Part shown: positions 16,585-25,956 of the stretch, piece by piece
Position numbering within the stretch: position 1 is the first letter of the stretch
Layout of the letters: each line of letters opens with the position of its first letter
Assembly (NCBI GenBank): GCA_964581505.1
Contig: CAZOOR010000017.1
Span: 1 to 38,297 of the forward strand
Reading direction: 5' to 3'
DNA: 38,297 nucleotides
DNA from: CAZOOR01 sp964581505
GTDB taxonomy: Bacteria; Bacteroidota; Ignavibacteria; Kapaibacteriales; UBA2268
Notes under the pieces: generated by a model
What the model was told of the DNA's origin: nothing
Database searches by the model: none
What the model saw: only the letters and a program-made list of their open reading frames with translations
Translations under genes and position numbers: made by a program

Positions 16585-18813
16585 TTACATTGCATCAATA
16601 ATTGTATTGAATGTCGGACTTGGACGCATTACATTTGTAACCTTTTCCGTTTCCGGCATATAGTAGCCACCTAAATCAACGGGACTACCCTGTGCCGCAA
16701 GCAATTCCTCAGTAATCTTTGTTTCGTTTTCTTCCAATTGCTTTGCAATCTTTGTAAAACGTTCTTTCAATTCGGTATCTTCATCTTGTGCCGCTAAAGT
16801 CTGCGCCCAATACATTGATAAGTAGAACGAACTACCGCGATTATCAATTTCATTCACTTTTCGCGAGGGATATTTGGCGTTCTCCAAATATTTGCCAACA
16901 GCGGCATCAAGTGTTTCGGCTAATACTTTGGCTTTTTTATTGCCTGATTTCTCAAAAACCAGTTCGAGGGAGGGGACTAATGCACAATATTCGCCGAGCG
17001 AATCCCAGCGAAGATGTCCTTCCTTAACGAGTTGCTGTACGTGCTTCGGTGCCGAACCGCCTGCACCTGTTTCAAATAGTCCGCCGCCGTTCAACAGAGG
17101 AACAATTGAAAGCATACGTGCGCTTGTGCCAAGTTCGAGTATCGGGAATAAATCCGTCAAATAATCTCTTAATACGTTACCTGTTACGGAAATCGTATCC
17201 AAACCCTTGCGTACTCTTTCCAATGTGAATTTCATTGCATCAACAGGCTTCATAATACGAATATCAAGACCGTTCGTATCAAATTCCGGCAGATAGTTTT
17301 CGATTTTTTTGATAATTTCTCTATCGTGCGCTCTATTATCATCAAGCCAGAATATTGCAGGACTTCCCGATGCTTTTGCTCTTCTGACTGCAAGTCCTAC
17401 CCAATCCTTAATAGGTAAATCTTTCACTTGGCACATTCTGAAAATATCGCCCTTTTCGACATTCTGTTCAAGCAAGAAATTGCCGTTATTATCAACTGCT
17501 CTAATTATGCCGTTTCCTTCCGCTTCAAAAGTTTTATCGTGCGAACCGTATTCTTCGGCTTTCTGAGCCATAAGACCTACATTGGCAACATTGCCCATAG
17601 TCGAGGGGTCGAACTGTCCCAGTTCTTTTGCATTCTCAAGAATTTCGCCATAGATTGTTGCATAGCATCTATCAGGTATCATTGCAATTGTATCCTGTAG
17701 TTCGTCATTCTTATTCCACATTTTGCCGCCATCTCTGACAACATTCGGCATTGAAGCATCAACGATAACATTATTGGGAACGTGCAAATTTGTGATACCT
17801 TTTCGTGAATCGACCATAGCCAAATCGGGATGAGTCTCATAAACTTTATTAATATCAGCCTCGATTTCAGCTCTTTTATCTTCGGGGAGTTTGTGCAATT
17901 TGTCGTAAACATCTTGCAAACCATTACTCAGATTTACGCCGATTTCCTTTAATGTGTCAGCATGCTTTTCGAGTGCATCTTTGTAGAAAACAGAAACAGC
18001 ATGACCGAACATAATCGGGTCGGATACTTTCATCATAGTTGCTTTAAGATGCAATGAAAGAAGAATATTATCTTTCTTTGCGGCTTCGATTTGTTCGGCG
18101 TAGAACTTACGCAAAGCGGCAACATTCATCACGGTCGAATCTAAAACTTCGCCTTCCATAAGTGAAAGTTTGTCTTTCAATACTTTGACTTCACCTGCTT
18201 CATTGACATATTCAATACGTACATCGCAAGCTTTATCCATAGTCATAGACTTTTCATTGCCATAGAAATCTTTGTCGTCCATGTGGGCAACACGAGCCTT
18301 CGAGCCGGACTCGGGCCAAGGTTTCATCATTCTGTGCGGATTCTTTTGAGCAAATTTCTTGACTGCGGCGGCAGGTCTGCGGTCTGAGTTTCCTTCGCGA
18401 AGTACGGGATTAACAGCGGAACCGAGACATTTTGCAAATCTATCTCTTAATGCAAATTCTTCTTCCGTCTTGGGTTCTTCGGGAAAATCGGGAATATCGT
18501 ATCCTTTTTCCTGTAATTCCTTGATTGTAGCTTGCAATTGGGGAATAGATGCACTGATATTCGGCAACTTAATAATATTTGCTTCCGGCTTCTGCACCAA
18601 CTCGCCGAGTTCAGCTAAATAATCTTTAATCTTTTGTTCCTCTTTCAAATTCTCAGGGAAGTTAGCTATTACTCTACCGGCAAGCGATATATCCTTGGTC
18701 TCGATAGTAACATCGGTTCCTTTGGTAAACGCCTGTACGATAGGCAATAAAGAATATGACGCCATAAGTGGGGCTTCGTCAATGTGTGTCCAAATAATAT
18801 TATTGAAATTCAT
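16585..18813 (-). CDS. icd: Monomeric NADP-dependent isocitrate dehydrogenase
   Basis: Oxidatively decarboxylates isocitrate to 2-oxoglutarate in the TCA cycle. The 742-residue length is that of the large monomeric (IDH-II) type, not the dimeric 420-residue type. The isocitrate-binding segment NPVLREGNSDRR has the conserved serine at 143, and VAHMDDKDFYGNEKSM and the C-terminal LELGTSARMLSIVPLLNGGG region are also typical. It is transcribed alone. TAGTTTTG at 18878-18871 (minus strand) could be its -7 element, with a leader of about 50 nt, but no well-spaced TTTG is present upstream. Confidence 0.95.
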   Translation of the reverse strand: MNFNNIIWTHIDEAPLMASYSLLPIVQAFTKGTDVTIETKDISLAGRVIANFPENLKEEQKIKDYLAELGELVQKPEANIIKLPNISASIPQLQATIKELQEKGYDIPDFPEEPKTEEEFALRDRFAKCLGSAVNPVLREGNSDRRPAAAVKKFAQKNPHRMMKPWPESGSKARVAHMDDKDFYGNEKSMTMDKACDVRIEYVNEAGEVKVLKDKLSLMEGEVLDSTVMNVAALRKFYAEQIEAAKKDNILLSLHLKATMMKVSDPIMFGHAVSVFYKDALEKHADTLKEIGVNLSNGLQDVYDKLHKLPEDKRAEIEADINKVYETHPDLAMVDSRKGITNLHVPNNVIVDASMPNVVRDGGKMWNKNDELQDTIAMIPDRCYATIYGEILENAKELGQFDPSTMGNVANVGLMAQKAEEYGSHDKTFEAEGNGIIRAVDNNGNFLLEQNVEKGDIFRMCQVKDLPIKDWVGLAVRRAKASGSPAIFWLDDNRAHDREIIKKIENYLPEFDTNGLDIRIMKPVDAMKFTLERVRKGLDTISVTGNVLRDYLTDLFPILELGTSARMLSIVPLLNGGGLFETGAGGSAPKHVQQLVKEGHLRWDSLGEYCALVPSLELVFEKSGNKKAKVLAETLDAAVGKYLENAKYPSRKVNEIDNRGSSFYLSMYWAQTLAAQDEDTELKERFTKIAKQLEENETKITEELLAAQGSPVDLGGYYMPETEKVTNVMRPSPTFNTIIDAM

Positions 18814-18917
18814 TTGTTAATCCTAAATTTTTATTGATAAATATTTTTAATTACATAATAATATAGTTTACAAAACTAACAATCTTTCGGCAAAATTAAA
18901 ACCTTATTTAAGATAAA

Positions 18918-18947
18918 CAAAAGCCACATCAATTGACGTGGCTTTTG
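18918..18947 (-). terminator. Terminator of the M16 protease gene
   Basis: A CAAAAGCCAC/GTGGCTTTTG palindrome with inner pairing (18918-18947), 22 bp beyond the M16 stop codon. On the minus strand the stem is followed by a TTTTG/TTTA T-rich tract. It lies between the M16 gene's end and the start region of icd. Confidence 0.8.
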
Positions 18948-18968
18948 TTTAGATTTTTTATTACTTGT

Positions 18969-21794
18969 TTACTTCTTGTTCTCAGGATAAAGAATGAACT
19001 CCATAAAGTTTTTATCATTCAAATATTCCTTAGCGGCGGCTCTAATATCCTCGGGCTTCAATGCCTCAATCATTGCCGGCTTCTGCAAGAAAATATTAGG
19101 AGATTCATTATAAACCAGTGTTCTCACAAGCTGTCTAACCCAATATTTGTTCGTTTTCATATTAACTTCCAATTCTCTTCTATCGGTTTCTTTGATTTTA
19201 ACCATATTGGAATCTGTTGGCAAGTTGTTTTGCATATCATTAATCTGTTCCTTTACGGCGGTAATCAGTTCATCAACTCTGTCGGGGTTACAACCGAAAG
19301 CAATATGAATATGATATTCCGGATTGGGGTATTTTGCGACTTGCGGAAATACTCCAACACCGTAAACGCCGCCTTTATCCTCGCGCAATACTTCTCTCAA
19401 TTTAATATTTAAAATATCGCAGAGGGATTGTATTGCAAATCTGTTCTTATAGTTCCAATTGAATTTACCGGAATAAATAAGTCGTACATAACTTTTTGGC
19501 TCTATTCCTTTGTAAACTTTTCCTTCTACTTTGCCCTTAGGATAATTTTCCCCAATATCTTTCCAAGTTTCTTTTCTGTGTGTAGCAGGCAGGTTGGCAA
19601 GATAGACTTTTGCAAATTTTCTCAATTTAGCAACATCAATATTTCCAACGAAAATAAAGTGGAAATCAGAAGCATCAGCAAATCTATCATAGTAAATATC
19701 AAAAATTTCATCTTCGTCCAGTTTGTCCAAATCACTTACTTCGAGCGGTTTGGCAGTATAATGATACCCGCTTGAAATATATCGCACAGAATCGCGAAAT
19801 ACGCCTTCGGGTGAATTGCTTTGGTTTTCGATAAATGTTTTTTGTTGTGATTTTGAAGAATTAAGTGCTTCTATATCCACACGTGCTTTGGAAAAATAGA
19901 GATAAATCAATTGGAACATTGTCTCAAAATCTTCGGGCGAAGCAGAGCCTCGGAAACCTTCAAATCTTTCAGATATAAAAGGAGAAATATTTACAATTTT
20001 ACCGCTTAGCAGTTTCTGAAGCTTTGTTAAATTCATTTCGCCGATACCGCTTCTATCAATTATTGACGCCGCCTGAGTCGCATTTAAATAATTCTCTTCT
20101 CCGTATAGTGAGCTTCCGCCCGGGCTATATGCATACATTTGTATTTCATCGTTCTTGAAGTCGGTAGGTTTAAGCCAAACTTTAACACCGTTAGACAAAG
20201 TCCACTCAGTAACACCCAAATCTTCAATTTTTCTTTCTTTAACGATTTTACCGGGAGCAGGTTTTTTGCTCATCAGGGGTTTGTCGGATACTTCATCAAC
20301 ATACGGCTCATATCCTTTTTTACCTGCATCTAAGAAAACATTAAGTACTTCATCTTTTGTAGGAACTTTTATACCTTTCTTCTCGGGGGCGCTGACTGTA
20401 ATTACATTATTGTCGGATTTAATAAAAGTATTGGATAGAGCATTTACAGTTTTTACATCAATTTTTGGGAACCAAAGCTTGTGCATTTCGATTTCGGCTT
20501 CGATACCCGGTACACTTTCGTCATCAGTAAAATTACGCATATATTCAAATGCTAAATTCTTTGATTCGGTTTTATCTTTTTCTGCAAGTGCTTTTTCGAG
20601 TATTCGGAGCATTTGCTTTTTGGCTCTTTCTAATTCCGTGTCAGTAAAACCGTGCTGTTTGATGCGATAGAGTTCGGAGATTAATGTTTCTTCTGTTTCA
20701 ATTATTTTATTATTCTTTGGAATTGCCAAGAGCATAAAGTTTCTCGTTTTACCGAGGAATATTCCTTCATTCGCCATGGCAAATACAAATGGAGCATCGG
20801 GTTTTCTGGAAATTTCTTGAAATCTGTTGCCTAACATTGTTGTGAATAAATCAGCAACAATATTTTTTTTGTAATCGTCATAATCTCCTGCTTTTCTGCC
20901 GGGTAATTTTGAATAAATTGATACCATTGGATATGACAACTCTTTGTCAGTCGCAATAGATACAAGTGTCCCTTTATGTGGCGGCAAAGGATACCAAATT
21001 CTTTTTCTTTCGTTGGTAGGATTTTTCAGAGTAGAAAACTTTTTCTTAATTATTTTCTCCATATCGTCTAAGTCAAAATCACCAACAGCTATGATTGCCA
21101 TCAAATCGGGACGATACCAATCGTTGTAGAAACGAGTAAAATTCTTGCGAGGTGCTGTCAAAATTACATTAGTATCACCAATTACATCTCGTTCAACATA
21201 ACGAGAATTGTTGAATACAACTTTATTATGGATTTTGGAAACTCTGTCTTGGGCGCCTTTTCCTAAACGCCATTCTTCCATAATAACACCACGTTCCTTT
21301 TCTACTTCGGTCGGGTCGAATAAAATATTACCTGCCCAATCTCTAAGAACTTGCACACCGTTCAAGAATATATCTTTCTTGTCTGTTGGCAATTGTAGCA
21401 TATATATAGTTTTGTCAAAAGAAGTAAATGCGTTCAAATCAGCACCGAATTTTACACCGGTTGATTCAAGAAAATTGACCAAATCGTTTTTTGGGAAATG
21501 TTTTGTTCCATTGAAAGCCATGTGTTCCGTAAAGTGAGCCAAACCGTTTTGGTCATCATCTTCCAGTACGGCACCAATTTTTGTTGCAAGTAATAATTCC
21601 GCTCTCTTTTCCGGTTTTTTATTGACTTTGATGTAATAGACCAATCCGTTGGGCAGCTTGCCGTAACGGATACTTTTGTCCATTGGAATCATTGCTTTTA
21701 GGTTGGATACATTAACGCTTTGTGCTTGTATCGCACCAAATGTAAATGCAATGGTGAGTAAAATAATCAGCATAGATTTTGATGTTCTTCTCAT
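18969..21794 (-). CDS. Secreted M16-family zinc metalloprotease
   Basis: A 941-residue protein with a signal peptide (about 1-25, ending IQA-QS), expected in the periplasm or outer membrane. The inverted zinc motif HFTEH gives H87, E90 (catalytic) and H91, with the third ligand E167 in EVEKERGVIMEEW. This is the pitrilysin/insulinase pattern. The second half (about 540-941) is the usual inactive M16 domain lacking HxxEH. The 930-940 residue two-domain form is common in Bacteroidota and related to PqqL. The likely role is degradation of periplasmic peptides; the true substrate is unknown. TATTTTTG at 21865-21858 on the minus strand might be its -7 box. Confidence 0.9.
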   Translation of the reverse strand: MRRTSKSMLIILLTIAFTFGAIQAQSVNVSNLKAMIPMDKSIRYGKLPNGLVYYIKVNKKPEKRAELLLATKIGAVLEDDDQNGLAHFTEHMAFNGTKHFPKNDLVNFLESTGVKFGADLNAFTSFDKTIYMLQLPTDKKDIFLNGVQVLRDWAGNILFDPTEVEKERGVIMEEWRLGKGAQDRVSKIHNKVVFNNSRYVERDVIGDTNVILTAPRKNFTRFYNDWYRPDLMAIIAVGDFDLDDMEKIIKKKFSTLKNPTNERKRIWYPLPPHKGTLVSIATDKELSYPMVSIYSKLPGRKAGDYDDYKKNIVADLFTTMLGNRFQEISRKPDAPFVFAMANEGIFLGKTRNFMLLAIPKNNKIIETEETLISELYRIKQHGFTDTELERAKKQMLRILEKALAEKDKTESKNLAFEYMRNFTDDESVPGIEAEIEMHKLWFPKIDVKTVNALSNTFIKSDNNVITVSAPEKKGIKVPTKDEVLNVFLDAGKKGYEPYVDEVSDKPLMSKKPAPGKIVKERKIEDLGVTEWTLSNGVKVWLKPTDFKNDEIQMYAYSPGGSSLYGEENYLNATQAASIIDRSGIGEMNLTKLQKLLSGKIVNISPFISERFEGFRGSASPEDFETMFQLIYLYFSKARVDIEALNSSKSQQKTFIENQSNSPEGVFRDSVRYISSGYHYTAKPLEVSDLDKLDEDEIFDIYYDRFADASDFHFIFVGNIDVAKLRKFAKVYLANLPATHRKETWKDIGENYPKGKVEGKVYKGIEPKSYVRLIYSGKFNWNYKNRFAIQSLCDILNIKLREVLREDKGGVYGVGVFPQVAKYPNPEYHIHIAFGCNPDRVDELITAVKEQINDMQNNLPTDSNMVKIKETDRRELEVNMKTNKYWVRQLVRTLVYNESPNIFLQKPAMIEALKPEDIRAAAKEYLNDKNFMEFILYPENKK

Positions 21795-21905
21795 ATCAAT
21801 CTCTTTATAATATTAAAAAATGATTTATTTGCATTAGTTTTTTCATTAAACAATACGCAAAAATACAATTATTGTTACAAAACCGAATATCAATTTAATT
21901 ATTTT

Positions 21906-21938
21906 TTTGTACTGTAAAAAAAATTATTCTTATTTTTG
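21906..21938 (+). promoter_or_regulatory. Bacteroidota-type promoter of the 21966 gene
   Basis: TTTG at 21906-21909, a 21-base spacer and TATTTTTG at 21931-21938 match the TTTG/TAnnTTTG pattern. Predicted transcription starts near 21945, about 20 nt before the ATG at 21966. Confidence 0.5.
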
Positions 21939-21965
21939 AACTGATTAATAGTTTATGTGTAGAAA

Positions 21966-22238
21966 ATGATTGAATTACTAATATTTGAATTGCATATTGT
22001 GGGGGCGCTTTACGCCTTTACAAAGAATTGGTTAAACGGTTCGCTAAAGGACGGTTTTCTTGCGCTCGGGATTATCGGTTTGATATTTACCATTGGTTGG
22101 GCGCTTACCGGTCCTATCGCCGGAATGCTGATGCCTGAAAAATGGAATACTATATACTTCACGATAGATACACTATCGCTTGTACTTCTGCTCGTTCCGG
22201 AAGCCCTTTTCTTCTATTTCTATTTCGTTCAAGATTAG
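21966..22238 (+). CDS. Small membrane protein of unknown function
   Basis: A 90-residue protein with three predicted transmembrane segments: about 1-18, 30-52 (LALGIIGLIFTIGWALTG) and 63-88 (TIDTLSLVLLLVPEALFFYF). A short loop between them contains MLMPEKW. There is no signal peptide and no recognised domain. The gene has its own plausible promoter, which supports it being real. Its end is convergent with the glucan phosphorylase gene, 54 bp away, without a visible terminator. Function cannot be assigned. Confidence 0.6.
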   Translation: MIELLIFELHIVGALYAFTKNWLNGSLKDGFLALGIIGLIFTIGWALTGPIAGMLMPEKWNTIYFTIDTLSLVLLLVPEALFFYFYFVQD

Positions 22239-22292
22239 CCTTATGGCTGCTTGTTAATTTTGATTAGCTATTCATTTCCCCAAAATATCAAT

Positions 22293-24851
22293 TCAATTAT
22301 TCGCCCACATACATACATATAAATCCGCTTTGTTTACCATTAGTTCGTGTTTTGGCAGGATACGGATTGTAAAGCCCTGCTGTCCGGTATCAGGGCATTC
22401 GTAGTTGCCTTGATAGTAGTATAGATTGTTTTCTGATTTGATTAAATCGAGGTCTTTACTCTTTGTATCGGCAAAATCGCCATGAGGATTAATTGCACCG
22501 TAATAGACCTGAACAACAACATCATTGGGTTCGAGATTGCCCAAATCCACCATAGCCTCAACTGTAATGGATTTTCCTACATATACTTCGCTGTCGTCAA
22601 TAGATTTTGCACTGACTACCTTAATATTATGCCACTCGGTACGCATCTTTTCTTTCCAGAATTTCAGCTCATTTGCTCTTTCGGCATTATTTTCTGTCAT
22701 CACACGGAAATTTTTAAGCGCAGGCAGATAATACTTAACGGCATATTCCTTAACCATTCTGAACGTAGAGAAATTGCCGGAAATAGTGCGCATACTGTTT
22801 TTCATATAGTTTACCCATTTTTCCGGTATGCGATTTGTAGATGAGCGAGCGTAGAACATAGGTACAATAACTTGCTCTAATTGGTCGTAGAGGGAGCCTG
22901 CTTCTACTATGTCCTGCTCTTCGTTGTTATCATATTCTTCGCCATAGCCGATAGCAAATCCGTTGGAGCCGTCAAAGGCTTCGTCCCACCAACCGTCAAG
23001 AATGCTTAAATTCAATGTGCCGTTTATTGCGGCTTTCATACCGCTTGTACCGCTTGCTTCATAAGGGCGTATCGGCGTATTAAGCCAAATATCACAGCCC
23101 TTAACCATTTGTCTGGCAATAATCATATCGTAATCTTCAAGAAAAACAATATGCCGCTCAAGACCAAATACTCTAACTTGCTGAATAATCTTTTGGATTA
23201 CTTCCTTACCCTGAATGTCGTGAGGGTGTGCCTTGCCGGCAATGATTATTTGTACGGGTCTATCCGTATCTTGTAATATTTTTGATAATCGTTCCATATC
23301 GCGAAATAGGAGTGTAGCCCTTTTGTACATAGCAAATCTGCGGGCAAAACCAATTGTCAAAGCATCGGGGTCCAGATATGAATTGATTTTACTCAATTGC
23401 TCCGGTGGGATAAATCGCCTTTGCTTCTTCTGCAGGTAGCTACGTGCAAACAGGACAAGACGGGTACGTCTTCTTTGTTTTTCTCGCCAAATTTCCTCAT
23501 TTGGAATATGCTTAATATTCTCCCATATAGAGTAGTTGTCGGTTTCTTCTCTCCATTTTGGAGTAAGATACCTGTCAAGCAGTTCGGAGAACTCGCGAGC
23601 AAGCCAAGTACTTGTATGTATCCCATTAGTAATATGCCCGATAGGGACTTCGTCCTCGGGGAAGCATTTCCAAATTTTATGCCACATATTACGGGCTACT
23701 TTGCCATGCAGGCGGCTCACCCCATTGTGAAAACCGGTCATCTTCAATCCTAGTATCGTCATCGAAAAACCAATGCTATCCGTGTAGTCATTTTCCTGAC
23801 CGAGAGAGAGAAAATACTCTCTGCTAATACCGAAGCCCTGCATATACTGCCCCAAATATTTATCTAGCATATTTAGTTCGAATACTTCATTACCAGCCGG
23901 AACAGGTGTGTGCGTAGTGAATACCGATGTGGACTTTGATATTTGCTTTGCCGCTTCAAAATCAATTCCGTAATCTTCCATAAAAAATTTACATCGTTCA
24001 ATCAAAGCAAATGCGGCATGTCCTTCGTTAATATGTATGGCAGAGGGATTATAACCGAGTGCTTTCAGCGCCCTCATACCACCAATACCTAATATTATTT
24101 CCTGTTGTATTCTCGTATCCCGATTGCCTCCGTACAGCTGGTCGGTAATATCCCTGTATTCGTCAATAGTATTTTGCGAGATATTTGTATCAAGTAAAAA
24201 CAAATCGACTTTACCGACTTTCATTTTCCAAATTTGTGCATAAGCAGTGCCTCCGGGCATTTCAAATTGAATGATAATCGGTTCGCCCTGATTGTCTTTC
24301 TGCAAAATTAGAGGCATTGAATGGAAATCATTGTACAAATACAATTCATTTTGCCAGCCGTTTTGAGTTAATTTTTGCCTGAAATATCCCTGCTGATAGA
24401 GCAGACCGACTGCAATTAGCGGTAGCCCGAGGTCGCTTGATGATTTAATATGGTCGCCTGAGAGAACTCCCAAGCCACCGGAATAATTGGGAAAGCTTTC
24501 GTTTATTCCGTATTCCGTACTGAAATATGCAATCACATCACCGTTTTTTGAATATTTATCATCGAACCAAGATTTTGATTTCATATATTGCTCAAATTTA
24601 CCATAGACAAAGTCAAGATAACTGATGAAATCGTTTTTCTGTTCGAGTTCGCTTAGTCGCTTTTGTGATAATTTATTGATAAATGCTACTGGATTGTGAG
24701 CAACTTCCTCCCATAATTCTGCATCTATTCTTACAAATAATTCCATTCCGTGTTCATTCCAACACCAACTATAATTGTATGCTAACTCTCTTAATTTCTC
24801 TAACTTCGGTGGCAAACTCGCCGAAACTATAAAACTCTGTATTGGTTTCAT
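22293..24851 (-). CDS. glgP: Alpha-glucan (glycogen) phosphorylase, GT35
   Basis: Releases glucose 1-phosphate from glycogen or other alpha-glucans. The 852-residue protein is of the glycogen phosphorylase type with an N-terminal DUF3417-like region (LRELAYNYSWCWNEHG at about 20-35). Family hallmarks are TEYGINESFPNYSGGLGVLSGD, given here as landmark near 115, INEGHAAFALIER, and the PLP site SGTSGMKAAINGT, where K606 is the Schiff-base lysine. Its product feeds the glycolytic route that includes Pgi at 5536. It is divergent from tsaC and shares a 95-bp promoter region with it. It is not clustered with other glg genes. Confidence 0.92.
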   Translation of the reverse strand: MKPIQSFIVSASLPPKLEKLRELAYNYSWCWNEHGMELFVRIDAELWEEVAHNPVAFINKLSQKRLSELEQKNDFISYLDFVYGKFEQYMKSKSWFDDKYSKNGDVIAYFSTEYGINESFPNYSGGLGVLSGDHIKSSSDLGLPLIAVGLLYQQGYFRQKLTQNGWQNELYLYNDFHSMPLILQKDNQGEPIIIQFEMPGGTAYAQIWKMKVGKVDLFLLDTNISQNTIDEYRDITDQLYGGNRDTRIQQEIILGIGGMRALKALGYNPSAIHINEGHAAFALIERCKFFMEDYGIDFEAAKQISKSTSVFTTHTPVPAGNEVFELNMLDKYLGQYMQGFGISREYFLSLGQENDYTDSIGFSMTILGLKMTGFHNGVSRLHGKVARNMWHKIWKCFPEDEVPIGHITNGIHTSTWLAREFSELLDRYLTPKWREETDNYSIWENIKHIPNEEIWREKQRRRTRLVLFARSYLQKKQRRFIPPEQLSKINSYLDPDALTIGFARRFAMYKRATLLFRDMERLSKILQDTDRPVQIIIAGKAHPHDIQGKEVIQKIIQQVRVFGLERHIVFLEDYDMIIARQMVKGCDIWLNTPIRPYEASGTSGMKAAINGTLNLSILDGWWDEAFDGSNGFAIGYGEEYDNNEEQDIVEAGSLYDQLEQVIVPMFYARSSTNRIPEKWVNYMKNSMRTISGNFSTFRMVKEYAVKYYLPALKNFRVMTENNAERANELKFWKEKMRTEWHNIKVVSAKSIDDSEVYVGKSITVEAMVDLGNLEPNDVVVQVYYGAINPHGDFADTKSKDLDLIKSENNLYYYQGNYECPDTGQQGFTIRILPKHELMVNKADLYVCMWANN

Positions 24852-24893
24852 ATAGCAACCGTCCCAATAAAATATATTAATTGTTTTAGTTAA

Positions 24894-24923
24894 TTCGTTA
24901 TTATAATTACAATGATTAACGAA
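24894..24923. promoter_or_regulatory. Inverted repeat between glgP and tsaC
   Basis: TTCGTTA (24894-24900) and TAACGAA (24917-24923) are perfect inverted copies spaced by 16 bases in the divergent promoter region. The right arm with its preceding T (TTAACGAA) is the same octamer as part of the marR-region palindrome at 32429-32463. A regulatory role is inference. Confidence 0.25.
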
Positions 24924-24946
24924 GTATTAAAGAATATAATATAAAA

Positions 24947-25585
24947 ATGAAGACAAAAATATTAGCAATTGATAAAAGCAATGATGTAATAAATAATGCG
25001 CTCAATATTCTCGGCAATTCCGGGGTAGTGGCTTTTCCGACAGAAACTGTTTACGGATTAGGTGCAGATTACAGTGATGAACTTGCGATTAAGAAGATTT
25101 TCGATGTGAAAGGACGCTCCTTTGCTAAACCGCTCGCCGCACATATTGCATCATTGGAACAAGTACCTCTCCTATGCAGGGATATTCCCGATGATTTCTA
25201 TAAATTAGCAAAAGCTTTCCTACCCGGACCGATTTCTATTGTTTTGAAAAAGAAAAAATCAGTAAGCAATTTACTGACTGCCGGATTTGATACACTTGCT
25301 ATCCGTTTTCCCGATAATGAGATAGCAATTGAACTAATTAATAGATACGGCAAGCCGTTAGCAGCGACATCGGCTAATATTTCCGGCAGGAAGTCTCCGA
25401 TTAATGCAGAAGATGTTTACGAAGAATTGAGAGAGAAAATACCGTTAATTATTGACGGAGGCGAAACGAGTTGTAAACTCGAATCTACGGTTATCAGTCT
25501 GATTGAACAGCCAAAAATTCTGAGACCGGGTGCTGTCCGGATTGAGGCAATAGAGGATACGCTCGGACAGATTATAGCGAAATAG
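24947..25585 (+). CDS. tsaC: Threonylcarbamoyl-AMP synthase (TsaC/Sua5/YrdC)
   Basis: Makes threonylcarbamoyl-AMP from threonine, bicarbonate and ATP for the t6A modification of ANN-decoding tRNAs. The 212-residue length corresponds to a lone YrdC domain without the extra Sua5 C-terminal domain. Motifs include VAFPTETVYGLGAD (about 28-41), KGRSFAKPLAAHI, FLPGPISIVL, the AIRFPDN strand, LAATSANISGR, and ESTVISL near the end. It is the first gene of a plus-strand series. The next gene, ptsH, is 78 bp away across an inverted repeat, so co-transcription is uncertain. Confidence 0.92.
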   Translation: MKTKILAIDKSNDVINNALNILGNSGVVAFPTETVYGLGADYSDELAIKKIFDVKGRSFAKPLAAHIASLEQVPLLCRDIPDDFYKLAKAFLPGPISIVLKKKKSVSNLLTAGFDTLAIRFPDNEIAIELINRYGKPLAATSANISGRKSPINAEDVYEELREKIPLIIDGGETSCKLESTVISLIEQPKILRPGAVRIEAIEDTLGQIIAK

Positions 25586-25597
25586 TTGAATAAACAG

Positions 25598-25628
25598 ACG
25601 GAATTATAATAATTTATAAAAATTCCGT
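25598..25628. other. Inverted repeat between tsaC and ptsH
   Basis: ACGGAATT (25598-25605) and AATTCCGT (25621-25628) form a perfect 8-bp stem around a 15-base AT-only loop. There is no T-tract after it, so it is more likely a weak terminator or an operator for ptsH than a strong terminator. Confidence 0.35.
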
Positions 25629-25663
25629 ATATTAGTAATCTTTGTAGAATTCGTCTTAATTAT

Positions 25664-25927
25664 ATGTTCGAAAAAGAAATAGAGGTAGTCAATAGAGCCG
25701 GAATACACACACGTCCGGCTTCGATGATTGTTAAATTAACGGCAAAATACAAATCGGATATTTTTCTTATTCGTGATGGATTTTCCATTAATGCAAAAAG
25801 CATTATCGGCGTAATGACACTTGCCGCAGAGCAAGGTGCTAAATTGACCATTCGTGCCGATGGCGATGACGAAAAACAAGCCGCTGATGATTTGGCTACG
25901 CTTTTTGCCAACGGATTTGGCGAATAG
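25664..25927 (+). CDS. ptsH: Phosphocarrier protein HPr
   Basis: Accepts phosphate from EI in the PEP-dependent phosphotransferase system. The 87 residues have the canonical active-site histidine H15 in GIHTRPAS and the regulatory serine S46 in NAKSIIGVM, the site phosphorylated by HPr kinase in organisms that have it. The length matches the family exactly. ptsI follows 29 bp downstream, the usual order. No EIIA, EIIB, EIIC or HPr kinase gene is in the window, so whether this PTS transports sugars or only regulates is open. Confidence 0.94.
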   Translation: MFEKEIEVVNRAGIHTRPASMIVKLTAKYKSDIFLIRDGFSINAKSIIGVMTLAAEQGAKLTIRADGDDEKQAADDLATLFANGFGE

Positions 25928-25956
25928 GTGTTTAATATGCAACAACCGGTTTTAAT

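Noticed and set aside
18871..18894. CAAAnnTA followed by CAAA at 12 bases upstream of icd, with a similar pair at 21858-21882 upstream of the M16 gene, as promoters
   Set aside because: The -7 boxes are plausible, but a 12-base spacing does not fit the known 19-21 base spacing, so they are mentioned only as possible -7 elements.
18933..19412. Open plus-strand frame of 159 codons opposite the M16 protease
   Set aside because: It lies antisense to a protein with clear M16 similarity, has no domain and no conserved start; it is a by-product of the real frame.
20155..20670. Open plus-strand frame of 171 codons opposite the M16 protease
   Set aside because: Serine/leucine-rich composition typical of antisense translation of a Lys/Glu-rich gene; no signature.
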